20,658 bases of DNA, taken from Clostridium sp. CAG:221. GTDB taxonomy: Bacteria; Bacillota; Clostridia; Clostridiales; Clostridiaceae. Position 1 is the stretch's first letter. Each line of letters opens with the position of its first letter. The stretch is taken from NCBI GenBank assembly GCA_000435835.1, contig FR883426.1, positions 12,233-32,890 of the forward strand, written 5' to 3'. Below, one piece after another: positions 7,132 to 15,266 of this stretch. Position numbers and translations under genes: made by a program. The notes under the pieces are model-generated. The model was not told the origin of the DNA and did not search any database. It was given only the letters and a program-made list of their open reading frames with translations.

Positions 7132-8313
7132 ATGAAAATAGTCCATACAGCTGATTGGCATATTGGAAAAATTGTCAATGAGTATTCAATGATAGAGGAT
7201 CAAAAATATTATTTAGATAAATTAGTGGAATTATTAAGAGAACAGGAAATAGAGGCTCTGATTATTTCAGGGGATATATATGATAGATCAGTTCCACCAG
7301 CTGAAGCAGTAGAGCTTTTGGATACTATACTTAGCAAAATAATTTTAGAGCTAAAGATTCCTGTTTTAGCTATTGCAGGAAATCATGATAGTGCTGAAAG
7401 ACTATCTTTTGGTAATAAGCTTTTAACTGATAAAGGATTATATATAGAAGGAAACTTTAGTGGTGAAGTTAAAAAGGTTACATTAAAAGATGAATTTGGT
7501 AATGTTAATTTTTACTTACTTCCTTATGTTGATCCTGCAAAGGTAAGGCTAATATATAAGGACAAAGAAATAAAAACTCATAATGATGCAATGAAGGCAA
7601 TTATTAACCAAATAAATAAAACAATAAATTTAACTGAACGTAATATTTTAATAAGCCATGGATATTTTACTTTTTCAGCAGAAGATAAGGAAAATAGAGG
7701 TGGTTTAGAAATATGTGAATCTGAAAGACCATTATCCATTGGAGGAACAGATTTAATTGATGGAAATCTTTTAAATTCCTTTGATTATGTAGCACTGGGC
7801 CATCTTCACGGACCACAAAAGGTTGGAAGTGATAGAATTAGATATTCAGGTTCACTTTTAAAGTATTCAATATCTGAATATAAACAAAAAAAATCTATTC
7901 CTGTTGTGGAAATAAAAGCTGATAAAAAAGTAAATGTTCAATTAAAGGAAATTGAACCATTAAGAGATTTAAGGATAATTAGAGGTCCCATTGAAGAGTT
8001 GGTTAAAAGGGAAAATCATTTAGGAACTAATTTAGATGATTATATTTTTGCAGAATTAACTAATGATGGTGAGATATTGGATGGAATATCAAAGTTAAGG
8101 GCAGTTTTTCCTAATATAATGGGATTAAAAATGGTAAATTCATCATTAAATGAAGGTGGTAGCAAAACATCTGCCAGTGGTAATTTTAAAGAAAAAACAT
8201 TAAATAAGCTATTTGATGAGTTTTATTTTAATATAAAGGGAAAAGAAATAGATGAAGTTAGAAAAAATGAAGTAATTAATATTTTAGAGGAAATTGAGGG
8301 GAAGGTGCAGTAG
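7132..8313 (+). CDS. sbcD: Exonuclease SbcD (Mre11-type nuclease subunit)
   Basis: SbcD is the Mn-dependent nuclease of the SbcCD complex, which cleaves DNA hairpins and blocked double-strand ends. The 393-aa protein has the calcineurin-like phosphoesterase motifs in order: HTADWHIGK (D8, H10), ISGDIYDR (D48), AGNHDS (N84-H85-D86), SHGYF (H176) and LGHLHG (223-227). The ATG at 7132 is fixed by an in-frame TAA directly upstream. Its ribosome binding site is weak (GATGGGATGTGG region). The gene ends with TAG at 8311-8313 and the sbcC GTG follows immediately, so the two genes are translated from one mRNA. This matters here because the interrupted sbcC shares that mRNA. Confidence 0.95.
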   Translation: MKIVHTADWHIGKIVNEYSMIEDQKYYLDKLVELLREQEIEALIISGDIYDRSVPPAEAVELLDTILSKIILELKIPVLAIAGNHDSAERLSFGNKLLTDKGLYIEGNFSGEVKKVTLKDEFGNVNFYLLPYVDPAKVRLIYKDKEIKTHNDAMKAIINQINKTINLTERNILISHGYFTFSAEDKENRGGLEICESERPLSIGGTDLIDGNLLNSFDYVALGHLHGPQKVGSDRIRYSGSLLKYSISEYKQKKSIPVVEIKADKKVNVQLKEIEPLRDLRIIRGPIEELVKRENHLGTNLDDYIFAELTNDGEILDGISKLRAVFPNIMGLKMVNSSLNEGGSKTSASGNFKEKTLNKLFDEFYFNIKGKEIDEVRKNEVINILEEIEGKVQ

Positions 8314-11034
8314 GTGAGACCCAAAAAACTTATAATTAATGCTTTTGGCCCATATGCAGGAAAAGAAGAATTGGATTTTTCTTTATTAAAGGAAAATAAT
8401 ATATTTGTTATATGTGGACCTACAGGAGCAGGAAAAACAACTATTTTTGATGCAATATCCTTTGCATTATTTGGAGAAGCCAGTGGTAAAAGTAGAAGTA
8501 TAGATTCTTTAAAAAGTGATCATGCAGCAAAAAGTGAAGTTTCATATGTTACTTTAGAATTTTTAGTAAGAGATAAGGAATATAAAATTACTAGATATCC
8601 CACTCAAAAAGTAGAAAAAGTTAAAAAAAATGGAACTGTACAAGTGGTAGAAAAGAAGCATACTGTGGAATTATATTTGCCAGAGGAAAAAGTAATTACT
8701 AAAACCACTGAAGCAAAAGAAGAAATAGAAAAGATATTAGGACTAAATGCAGAGCAGTTTAAACAAATAGTTATGCTTCCACAGGGGGAATTCAGAAAAT
8801 TATTAGAAGCTGAAAGTAAAGATAAAGAAAGTATTTTTAGAAATATTTTTAGAACTGAAAAATTCTTAAAATTTCAAGATAAATTAAAGGAAAAGCAATT
8901 AGTTTTAAAAAGAAAAATAGAAGCAGATAAGCAAAAAAGGGAAGCATATATAACAAAAATTGATTTTGCAGATAATGAAGCTCTTAAAAATTTAATAAAA
9001 GTTGAAAATAAAGATATTTTAGAAATAATAAAACTTTTACATCAATTATTAGATGAAGATAAAATTAAAGAGGAGAGTTTAAAAAAGATTATAGATTCTT
9101 CCAATAAAGAAATATTTAAAATTAAAGAAGATGAAGTTAAAGCAAAAGAAATTAATGAAAAATTTAATTTAAAAGATAAGATATCAAATGAATTAAATTT
9201 AATGGAAGAAAATAAAAAGGAAATAGAAGATAAAGAAGTAATTTTAGAGCAAGGTAGAAAAGCTTTAAACTTACTTCACTTAGAAAAATCAATTTTAGAA
9301 GCAAAAAAAGAAATTGAAGCAAGTAAGGTGGACATTAATAATACTGAAAAAGAAGTATCTTCATTACTGGAAAAGCTTAAGGAATGTACAGTTAATTATG
9401 AAAGATGTAAAGAAGAGGATAATAATAAAAATACACTTATAGAAGAAAGAAGTAAGTTAAAAGAGAAAAAAGAAAAGTATAATGTTTATAAAGAAAAAGA
9501 AAAGTTAGTTACTAATTTAGTTGTTGAAGTAGAAAAGCACAATAATTTAAAAAATTCAACTAAGGCTCAATTTGATAAAGTGTCAGATGAGATAGATAAT
9601 TTAAGAAATAAAATCATTGAAATATCTAAAAAGGAAGTTGAAAGAGTTCAGTTAATAAAGTCCATTGATGATAAAAAAAGAAGTAAAGAGTATTTATTAG
9701 AAGTATATAAAGCCATAAAAAAATACTTTGAGTTAAAGGAAAAACATACTGTAATGTATGATAAATATATATCTGTTGAAAAAACATATATTTCAGCCAA
9801 AAACCAATATGAACAAAGTGAAATTTTATTTAGAAAAGGAATGGCTGGAATATTGGCTTTAAATCTTAATGAAGGAGAACCATGTCCAGTATGTGGCTCA
9901 GTTAATCATCCTAATAAAGCATCAATTAAAGGTGAAGTGCCAAGTGAAGAAAAGCTAGAACAACTTAAAAAGATAAGTGAAGAAGAAAAATCAGTACATG
10001 ATGATGTTTTAAATAAATTAACTGTTATTAATAATGAAATTAAAAATCAATTGGATAGTATAGAAAATGATAAATTAGAAAAAATAAAAGACATTAATGG
10101 AATAGACATAAATGATATACAGTATAATGAAGAAAATTTAAAAATATTTAATGATAATATTATTGTTATTGGTAAAAGCTTAGCTAAAGAAATTGATGCT
10201 TTAAATGAAAAAATAAAGGAAATAGATAAAGTAATAGAAGGCAAAAATAATGATGAAAATTTTTTAAAAACATTAATGGAAAATCAACAATTACTAGATA
10301 AAAAATATAATGAGGAGCTTTTAAAATATCAAAATATACAAACTGAGCTGGAAAAGGAAAAAGCATTATTATTGGAAATTAAAGAAATACTTCCTAAAGA
10401 TATTGAAAGTGAAAATCAGTTAGATAATGAGATAAAAATAATTGAAAATAAAATAGTTAAAGTTGAGAAAGATTTAAAAGATGCTTTAGATTTATTAACT
10501 AATATACAAAAAAGCGTAGCTGAAAAGAAGGAAGCATTACTTCAAAATAATAGGTCTTTGGAAAAATGGACTGATATTTATAATAATAAAAATAATGAAT
10601 TTAATTTAGCTCTAAGTAAAAATGGTTTTGAAAGCTATGAAAAATACAGTGAAAGTAAAATAAATGAAGAAGAAATTAATATATTAGATAAAACAATTCA
10701 AAGTTATTATCAAAAATTACGTTCTAAAAATGATCAATTACAAATACTTTCCAGTGAATTAGAAGGAAAAACTATTATTAATGTTGATGAAATTCATAAT
10801 AAATTAAAGGATAAAGAAAAAGAATTAAATGAATATAATATTGAAAATAAAAAGCTTTACTCAAGAATTAGTAATAATAAAGATACATTAAAATATATTG
10901 AAAAAATCACTGATAAAATTAAAGATGATGAAAATCATTATAATGTAATAGGTGAATTATCTGAATTGGCCAATGGTAATAATGTAGAAAGAATAACCTT
11001 TGAAAGATATGTATTAGCTGCATATTTTGATTAG
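8314..11034 (+). CDS. sbcC: SbcC ATPase, 5' exon (interrupted by IStron)
   Basis: This is the N-terminal part of the SbcC SMC-like ATPase, partner of SbcD. The start is a GTG abutting the sbcD stop, with GGGGAAGG about 8 nt upstream. Visible features are the Walker A GPTGAGKT (35-42), the Q-loop region QFKQIVMLPQGEFRKLLEA (about 148-166), a very long Lys/Glu-rich coiled coil, and the zinc hook CPVC (524-527) in its middle. The reading frame ends at codon 906 (GAT, 11029-11031) with TAG as the first triplet of the inserted element, just after TFERYVLAAYFD, a conserved entry to the C-terminal ATPase lobe. Unspliced mRNA would give a protein lacking the signature motif and Walker B. The rest is the exon at 12914-13366. 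Confidence 0.93.
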   Translation: MRPKKLIINAFGPYAGKEELDFSLLKENNIFVICGPTGAGKTTIFDAISFALFGEASGKSRSIDSLKSDHAAKSEVSYVTLEFLVRDKEYKITRYPTQKVEKVKKNGTVQVVEKKHTVELYLPEEKVITKTTEAKEEIEKILGLNAEQFKQIVMLPQGEFRKLLEAESKDKESIFRNIFRTEKFLKFQDKLKEKQLVLKRKIEADKQKREAYITKIDFADNEALKNLIKVENKDILEIIKLLHQLLDEDKIKEESLKKIIDSSNKEIFKIKEDEVKAKEINEKFNLKDKISNELNLMEENKKEIEDKEVILEQGRKALNLLHLEKSILEAKKEIEASKVDINNTEKEVSSLLEKLKECTVNYERCKEEDNNKNTLIEERSKLKEKKEKYNVYKEKEKLVTNLVVEVEKHNNLKNSTKAQFDKVSDEIDNLRNKIIEISKKEVERVQLIKSIDDKKRSKEYLLEVYKAIKKYFELKEKHTVMYDKYISVEKTYISAKNQYEQSEILFRKGMAGILALNLNEGEPCPVCGSVNHPNKASIKGEVPSEEKLEQLKKISEEEKSVHDDVLNKLTVINNEIKNQLDSIENDKLEKIKDINGIDINDIQYNEENLKIFNDNIIVIGKSLAKEIDALNEKIKEIDKVIEGKNNDENFLKTLMENQQLLDKKYNEELLKYQNIQTELEKEKALLLEIKEILPKDIESENQLDNEIKIIENKIVKVEKDLKDALDLLTNIQKSVAEKKEALLQNNRSLEKWTDIYNNKNNEFNLALSKNGFESYEKYSESKINEEEINILDKTIQSYYQKLRSKNDQLQILSSELEGKTIINVDEIHNKLKDKEKELNEYNIENKKLYSRISNNKDTLKYIEKITDKIKDDENHYNVIGELSELANGNNVERITFERYVLAAYFD
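11027..11031 (+). other. IStron target site / TAM TTGAT
   Basis: The pentanucleotide TTGAT lies immediately left of the element. Clostridial IStrons such as CdISt1 are known to insert 3' of TTGAT, and TnpB recognises the same kind of motif as its target-adjacent motif. The same five bases form the 5' exon half of the intron P1 helix. In sbcC they read TTT-GAT, that is Phe-Asp. Confidence 0.85.
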
Positions 11035-11512
11035 AATGGCTACGCACACTCGTGACTTTAGTCGTGAGTTAGTAGCCTAAATAGTCAGCATATAGAGAAA
11101 TTTATATGTAGAGATAGGTAAGACCTATCCAATACTACTTGAATTGCTGGAAATTCCTAAAGCTAACTAAACCACAACGTAAACATGAAATAAGGTTAAG
11201 CGTGAAGGTTACGAAAGTAGAAAAAATTAGTTAGATGGCATAAGGTTAAATCCTAAGTGCTTATACAATGGATAATCAGCAGGTAAGCTCCGAAAAGGAG
11301 AAACTTCAACGACTATCCCTCTTGAGGGGAGTACACTACAAGCTATTGGTAGTGGAAGTGGGTAGACCTAAACAGGTAATGCTGTAGGATAAGATATAGT
11401 CTGTGCTTAATAGAAATATTAAGAAGTTCATAAGAGAACTGCATAAAAAGTAGCGTTTTTATGTGAACGACAACCTCAAAAACGATTAAAGTTAAGAACT
11501 TACAGTTCTTAT
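11032..11512 (+). ncRNA. Group I intron catalytic core
   Basis: P1 is formed by exon TTGAT (11027-11031) and the internal guide GTCAG (11084-11088), with U.G at the splice site. It is extended by GGCTAC/GTAGCC (11038-11043, 11072-11077) and a distal hairpin (11049-11056, 11061-11068). Further pairings are a P2-like hairpin GATAGGT/ACCTATC (11113-11119, 11123-11129), P4 GCTG/CAGC (11146-11149, 11277-11280), a P5 arm CTAACTAA/TTAGTTAG, and P7 GACTA/TAGTC (11311-11315, 11397-11401). The last lies in the R-like TTCAACGACTA and S-like AAGATATAGTC motifs. The downstream limit is approximate: it is set after hairpin AAGAACT/AGTTCTT (11494-11510). The 3' splice site is at 12913, beyond tnpB. Subgroup (probably IA) was not determined. 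Confidence 0.9.
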
Positions 11513-11702
11513 ATATGTTATTTAAAAATATAATATTAATCCTTGAAAATACTTTCTTTAAATTCATGAATAAGTTAATGTTATTCAGGAGAGGATATAT
11601 TTGGGTTTTTAGTTATTTTGTTATTATGCTATTAGAAAATACAAAATAACTGACCAAAATATATATTTATAATCTGAAAAGAAAGTTGAAGGGGTGAATG
11701 TA

Positions 11703-12803
11703 GTGGAAAAAGCTTATAAGTTTAGGATGTATCCAAACAAACAACAAGAAGAGTTAATTAATAAAACTTTTGGTTGTTGTAGGTTTATATATAATAGATA
11801 TTTAGCTAAAAGAATTGAATTATATGAAAACAATAAAGAAACTTATTCATATAAGCAATGTAGCTCTGATTTAACTAATTTAAAGAAAGAATTGGTATGG
11901 CTAAAAGAGCCAGATAAGTTTTCACTACAAAATTCACTGAAAGATTTAGAAAGTGCATATAAAAAATTCTTTAAAGAAAAGATAGGTTTTCCTAAGTTTA
12001 AATCTAAAAAAACTAATAGGTTTTCATATAGAACTAATTTCACTAATGGAAATATAAGGTATTGTAGGGGGTATATTAAATTACCTAAGCTTGGTATGGT
12101 TAAAATTAGAGATAAACAAGTACCAAAAGGAAGAATACTTAATGCAACTATATCTAAAGAGCCTAGTGGAAAATATTATGTCTCACTATGTTGTACAGAT
12201 GTAGAAATTAAGAAACTTGAAAATGCTAATAGTAATATTGGATTAGATTTAGGAATTAAAGAATTTTGTATTACAAGCAATGGTCAAACTATTGAAAATC
12301 CAAAGTATTTAAAGAAGTCATTAAATAAACTTGTTAAATTACAAAGAGAATTATCTCGAAAATCAAAAGGTAGTTCAAATAGAAATAAAGCAAGACTAAA
12401 AGTAGCAAGACTTCAAGAATATATATCTAATCAAAGAAATGATTTTTTACAAAAGTTATCTACTAAATTAATAAAAGAAAATGATATTATTTGTATTGAA
12501 GATTTACAAGTTAAGAATATGGTTAAAAATCATAAACTTGCGCAATCAATATCAGATGTATCATGGTCAGAATTTATAAAACAATTAGAATATAAGGCTA
12601 GTTGGTATGGTAGAAAAGTGATTAAAGTAGATAAATTCTTTGCAAGTTCACAGTTATGCAATAAGTGTGAATATAAAAATGAAGAAGTAAAAGATTTAAA
12701 TATTAGAGAATGGATTTGTCCTAAATGTGGAACTAATCATAATAGAGATATAAATGCAGCGATAAATATATTAAATGAAGGATTAAGAAGGATTACTATA
12801 TGA
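11703..12803 (+). CDS. tnpB: TnpB RNA-guided nuclease (IS605/IS200 OrfB)
   Basis: TnpB is the RuvC-type, omega-RNA-guided DNA endonuclease ancestral to Cas12. The protein is 366 aa from the GTG at 11703 (MEKAYKFRMYPNK), chosen because GAAGGGG lies about 8 nt upstream. A GTG at 11694 would overlap that site and add three residues. The catalytic triad looks intact: D182 (IGLDLGIKEF), E266 (IICIEDLQVKNM) and D349 (HNRDINAAINIL). The zinc finger has C319, C322, C339 and C342. The family function is to cut the empty donor site after transposon excision, so the element is copied back. Here it sits between the intron core and the 3' splice site and is presumably translated from the unspliced sbcDC transcript or a local one. 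Confidence 0.95.
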   Translation: MEKAYKFRMYPNKQQEELINKTFGCCRFIYNRYLAKRIELYENNKETYSYKQCSSDLTNLKKELVWLKEPDKFSLQNSLKDLESAYKKFFKEKIGFPKFKSKKTNRFSYRTNFTNGNIRYCRGYIKLPKLGMVKIRDKQVPKGRILNATISKEPSGKYYVSLCCTDVEIKKLENANSNIGLDLGIKEFCITSNGQTIENPKYLKKSLNKLVKLQRELSRKSKGSSNRNKARLKVARLQEYISNQRNDFLQKLSTKLIKENDIICIEDLQVKNMVKNHKLAQSISDVSWSEFIKQLEYKASWYGRKVIKVDKFFASSQLCNKCEYKNEEVKDLNIREWICPKCGTNHNRDINAAINILNEGLRRITI

Positions 12804-12929
12804 AATAGATAGCATATATAAGAACCGTAGGAACTACGGGGATAGCTTGGTTATGCTTAGTACATTGGTACTATCGACCAAGAACCTTGCGACTTTAGTC
12901 GTGGGAGGTTCAGGACATTATAAAGGCTG
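12804..12929 (+). ncRNA. Putative omega (right-end) RNA with guide reading into sbcC
   Basis: The region between the tnpB stop and the element end is densely structured. There is CCGTAG/CTACGG (12825-12830, 12834-12839). CTTGGT/ACCAAG (12846-12851, 12877-12882) encloses TAGTAC/GTACTA (12858-12863, 12868-12873), with GATAG (12841-12845) able to pair with CTATC (12871-12875) as an alternative or pseudoknot. The final hairpin is GAACC/GGTTC with GCGAC/GTCGT (12882-12911). In IS605-type elements this region is the omega RNA scaffold, and the roughly 16 nt just outside the right end form the guide, here 12914-12929. The guide length and the RNA 5' end are from family knowledge, not seen directly. 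Confidence 0.75.
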
Positions 12930-13366
12930 CCAATATAAGACTTTCTAAAATGACCAATGACAGATATACATTAAAAAGAAAAATAGAAAAAGGTAAAGGT
13001 AACAAGCAGTCAGGACTAGAGCTTGAAATAATAGATGCATATACAGGTAAAGAAAGACATGTTAGTACATTATCAGGTGGTGAAGGATTTAAAGCCTCTC
13101 TTGCATTGGCATTAGGTCTTGCAGATGTTATTCAAAGTTATGCAGGAGGAGTTCAAATTGAAACCATGTTTGTTGATGAAGGTTTTGGAACATTGGATCC
13201 AGAATCCTTAGATGCAGCCATTAATTCATTGATGGACTTAAGAGATTTAGGAAGATTAGTAGGAATAATTTCTCACGTTGAAGAGCTAAGGGAAAGAATA
13301 GATGCAAGGTTAGAAGTTACTCTTGGTAAAAGTGGAAGTCATGCAAAGTTTATTGTAAATAATTAA
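12914..13366 (+). CDS. sbcC: SbcC ATPase, 3' exon
   Basis: This exon encodes the last 150 residues of SbcC. It begins GAC ATT ATA AAG GCT GCC (DIIKAA), in phase with GAT at 11029-11031, so the joined protein is 1056 aa. It carries the ABC signature LSGGEGFKASLALALGLADV, the Walker B ETMFVDEGFGTLDPESLD and the H-loop GIISHVEELRERID. All are needed to form a working ATPase head with the Walker A lobe from the 5' exon. An ATG at 12950 could in principle restart translation, but the expected product would be a head fragment without Walker A. I see no coding damage on either side, which suggests that splicing keeps the gene functional. Confidence 0.92.
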   Translation, partial: DIIKAANIRLSKMTNDRYTLKRKIEKGKGNKQSGLELEIIDAYTGKERHVSTLSGGEGFKASLALALGLADVIQSYAGGVQIETMFVDEGFGTLDPESLDAAINSLMDLRDLGRLVGIISHVEELRERIDARLEVTLGKSGSHAKFIVNN

Positions 13367-13391
13367 AGTGAAACTAGTAAAAAATTTTATT

Positions 13392-13430
13392 AAATAAGCT
13401 ACTAAAAAATATGGGTAGCTTATTTATATT
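13392..13430 (+). terminator. Probable terminator of the sbcDC operon
   Basis: AAATAAGCTAC (13392-13402) pairs with GTAGCTTATTT (13415-13425) across a 12-nt loop. The tail is T-rich but interrupted by A residues, so efficiency may be moderate. Confidence 0.65.
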
Positions 13431-13560
13431 TATAATAAATAGCAGTATTGTATTATAAAAAGCCTTAATTTTACAAGTAATATTTATTAATCTTATGTAT
13501 AATCACATTATAAAAATATAAATAGAAAAAAGCGGTATTTGTAATGTGGAGGAAATAAAT

Positions 13561-15189
13561 ATGGAAAGAAAATGGTGGCATAGTTCAGTGGTATATCAAA
13601 TATATCCAAGAAGCTTTAATGATAGTAACGGTGACGGAATAGGTGATATTAATGGTATTAGAGAAAAATTAGATTATTTAAAGGAGCTTGGAATAGATGT
13701 AATTTGGCTTAGTCCAGTTTATAAATCTCCAAATGATGATAATGGATATGATATAAGTGATTATTGCGATATTATGGACGAGTTTGGAACAATGGATGAT
13801 ATGGAAAAACTTTTAAAGGAAGCCAATGAAAAAGGAATTAAAATTCTTATGGATTTAGTTGTTAACCATACTTCTGATGAGCATAAATGGTTTATTGAAG
13901 CAAAGAAATCTAAAGATAATAAATTTAGAGATTATTATATATGGAGAGATCCAGTAAATGGACATGAACCCAATAATTTAGGATCATGTTTTAGTGGTAG
14001 TGCATGGCAATATGATGAATCAACAGATCAATATTATTTACATTTATTTAGCAAGAAACAACCTGATTTAAATTGGGAAAATGAAAATGTTAGAAATGAA
14101 GTTTATAAGATGATGAATTTCTGGATTGATAAAGGAATTGGTGGATTTAGAATGGATGTTATTGACCTTATTGGCAAAGTTCCAGATGAAATGATAACAG
14201 GAAATGGACCTAAATTACATGATTATCTACAAGAAATGAATAAAGCTGCATTGGAAGGACATGATTTATTAACAGTAGGTGAAACATGGGGAGCCACTCC
14301 TGAAATTGCTAAACTTTATTCAAATCCAAAAAGAAAAGAATTAAGTATGGTATTTCAATTTGAACATATTGGATTAGATCAAATTGAAGGAAAAGAAAAA
14401 TGGGATGTAAAACCATTAGATTTACTGGATTTAAAGAAAGTTTTATCTAAATGGCAAACAGAACTTGAAGGTGAAGGATGGAATAGTCTTTTCTGGAATA
14501 ATCATGACTTACCGAGAATAGTATCAAGATGGGGAAATGATAGAGAATACAGAGTAGAAAGTGCAAAAATGCTTGCAACACTTCTTCATGGAATGAAGGG
14601 AACTCCTTATATTTATCAAGGAGAAGAACTTGGAATGACCAATGTAAGATTTGAAGATATTAATGAATATAATGATATTGAAACTTTAAATATGTATAAA
14701 GATAGAATATCTAAGGGGTATTCTCATGATGAAATAATGGCTTCTATTTATGCAAAGGGAAGAGATAATGCTAGAACTCCAATGCAATGGGATTCTACAG
14801 AAAATGCAGGATTTACTACAGGAAAGCCGTGGTTAAAAGTTAATAAAAATTATAAATTTATAAATGCTGAAGATTGCTTACAAGATAAAGATTCAATTTT
14901 TTATCATTATAAAAAGCTTATAGATATAAGAAAACATAATGATACCATAATTTATGGTGATTATAAATTATTATTGCCAGAATATAAAAATGTTTTTGCT
15001 TATAGTAGAGAACTAAATGGAGATAAAATAGTGGTGGTTTGTAATTTTTATAATAAGGAAATTAATTTAAACTTTAAAGAAGATTTTAATAATGTAGAAA
15101 TATTATTAAGCAACTATAAAGATTCAAGTATTTTAATGAAAGATTTAAAGTTAAGACCATATGAAGCTATAATGTACAGAGTAAAATAG
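13561..15189 (+). CDS. malL: GH13 alpha-glucosidase, probable oligo-1,6-glucosidase
   Basis: This 542-aa cytoplasmic enzyme (no signal peptide) belongs to GH13 and likely cleaves isomaltose-type or short malto-oligosaccharides to glucose. The start is the ATG at 13561, 8 nt after GGAGG (13548-13552). The GTG at 13546 would place the ribosome binding site inside the gene. The calcium-site motif DSNGDGIGD (21-29) and DLVVNHT (98-104) are present. The catalytic residues are the nucleophile D199 in GGFRMDV, the acid/base E241 in TVGETWG, and D316 in WNNHDLPR. Val200 after the nucleophile is the residue associated with alpha-1,6 specificity in oligo-1,6-glucosidase and dextran glucosidase, against Thr in maltases. 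It stands alone, without sugar transporter or regulator. TATAAT at 13498-13503 may be its -10. Confidence 0.9.
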   Translation: MERKWWHSSVVYQIYPRSFNDSNGDGIGDINGIREKLDYLKELGIDVIWLSPVYKSPNDDNGYDISDYCDIMDEFGTMDDMEKLLKEANEKGIKILMDLVVNHTSDEHKWFIEAKKSKDNKFRDYYIWRDPVNGHEPNNLGSCFSGSAWQYDESTDQYYLHLFSKKQPDLNWENENVRNEVYKMMNFWIDKGIGGFRMDVIDLIGKVPDEMITGNGPKLHDYLQEMNKAALEGHDLLTVGETWGATPEIAKLYSNPKRKELSMVFQFEHIGLDQIEGKEKWDVKPLDLLDLKKVLSKWQTELEGEGWNSLFWNNHDLPRIVSRWGNDREYRVESAKMLATLLHGMKGTPYIYQGEELGMTNVRFEDINEYNDIETLNMYKDRISKGYSHDEIMASIYAKGRDNARTPMQWDSTENAGFTTGKPWLKVNKNYKFINAEDCLQDKDSIFYHYKKLIDIRKHNDTIIYGDYKLLLPEYKNVFAYSRELNGDKIVVVCNFYNKEINLNFKEDFNNVEILLSNYKDSSILMKDLKLRPYEAIMYRVK

Positions 15190-15222
15190 TTAAAGAAAAA
15201 AGTGTTGATAAATGGATAGTAA

Positions 15223-15266
15223 AACTGCCAGGTCAATTTTAATTTATATTGATCTGGCAGTTAAAT
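15223..15266. terminator. Bidirectional terminator
   Basis: AACTGCCAG followed by GTCAAT (15223-15237) pairs with ATTGATCTGGCAGTT (15248-15262), a 15-bp stem with one G.U. It lies between the convergent glucosidase (+) and EamA transporter (-). Its minus-strand side is followed by TTTT, and its plus-strand tail is only partly T-rich. Confidence 0.75.

Larger units (their letters stand above)
11032..12913 (+). mobile_element. IStron: group I intron fused to IS605-superfamily tnpB element
   Basis: This 1882-bp element has a self-splicing-type group I intron in its left third, a complete tnpB in its centre, and a structured right end. The boundaries come from three agreeing lines. TTGAT lies directly left of it. 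The terminal G at 12913 fits the conserved last guanosine of a group I intron. Exact removal also restores the SbcC frame (GAT|GAC, AAYFD|DIIKAAN). It is in the same orientation as sbcC, as splicing requires. A 13-bp sequence, GACTTTAGTCGTG, occurs in hairpins at both ends (11054-11066 and 12891-12903). No tnpA is present, so transposition would need a TnpA in trans. IStrons are described from Clostridioides difficile and C. botulinum. Confidence 0.93.

Noticed and set aside
11032..11702. Intron region as a group II intron or as a homing-endonuclease group I intron
   Set aside because: No reverse transcriptase, LAGLIDADG or GIY-YIG coding sequence is present. The core has group I P7 motifs, and the only ORF is TnpB.
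11703..12803. TnpB as a Cas12-type CRISPR effector
   Set aside because: There is no repeat-spacer array or cas1/cas2. The length, the MYPNKQQ start and the IS605-type ends fit transposon TnpB.
13546..13560. Upstream GTG start for the glucosidase
   Set aside because: The GGAGG ribosome binding site overlaps this GTG and is ideally spaced for the ATG at 13561.
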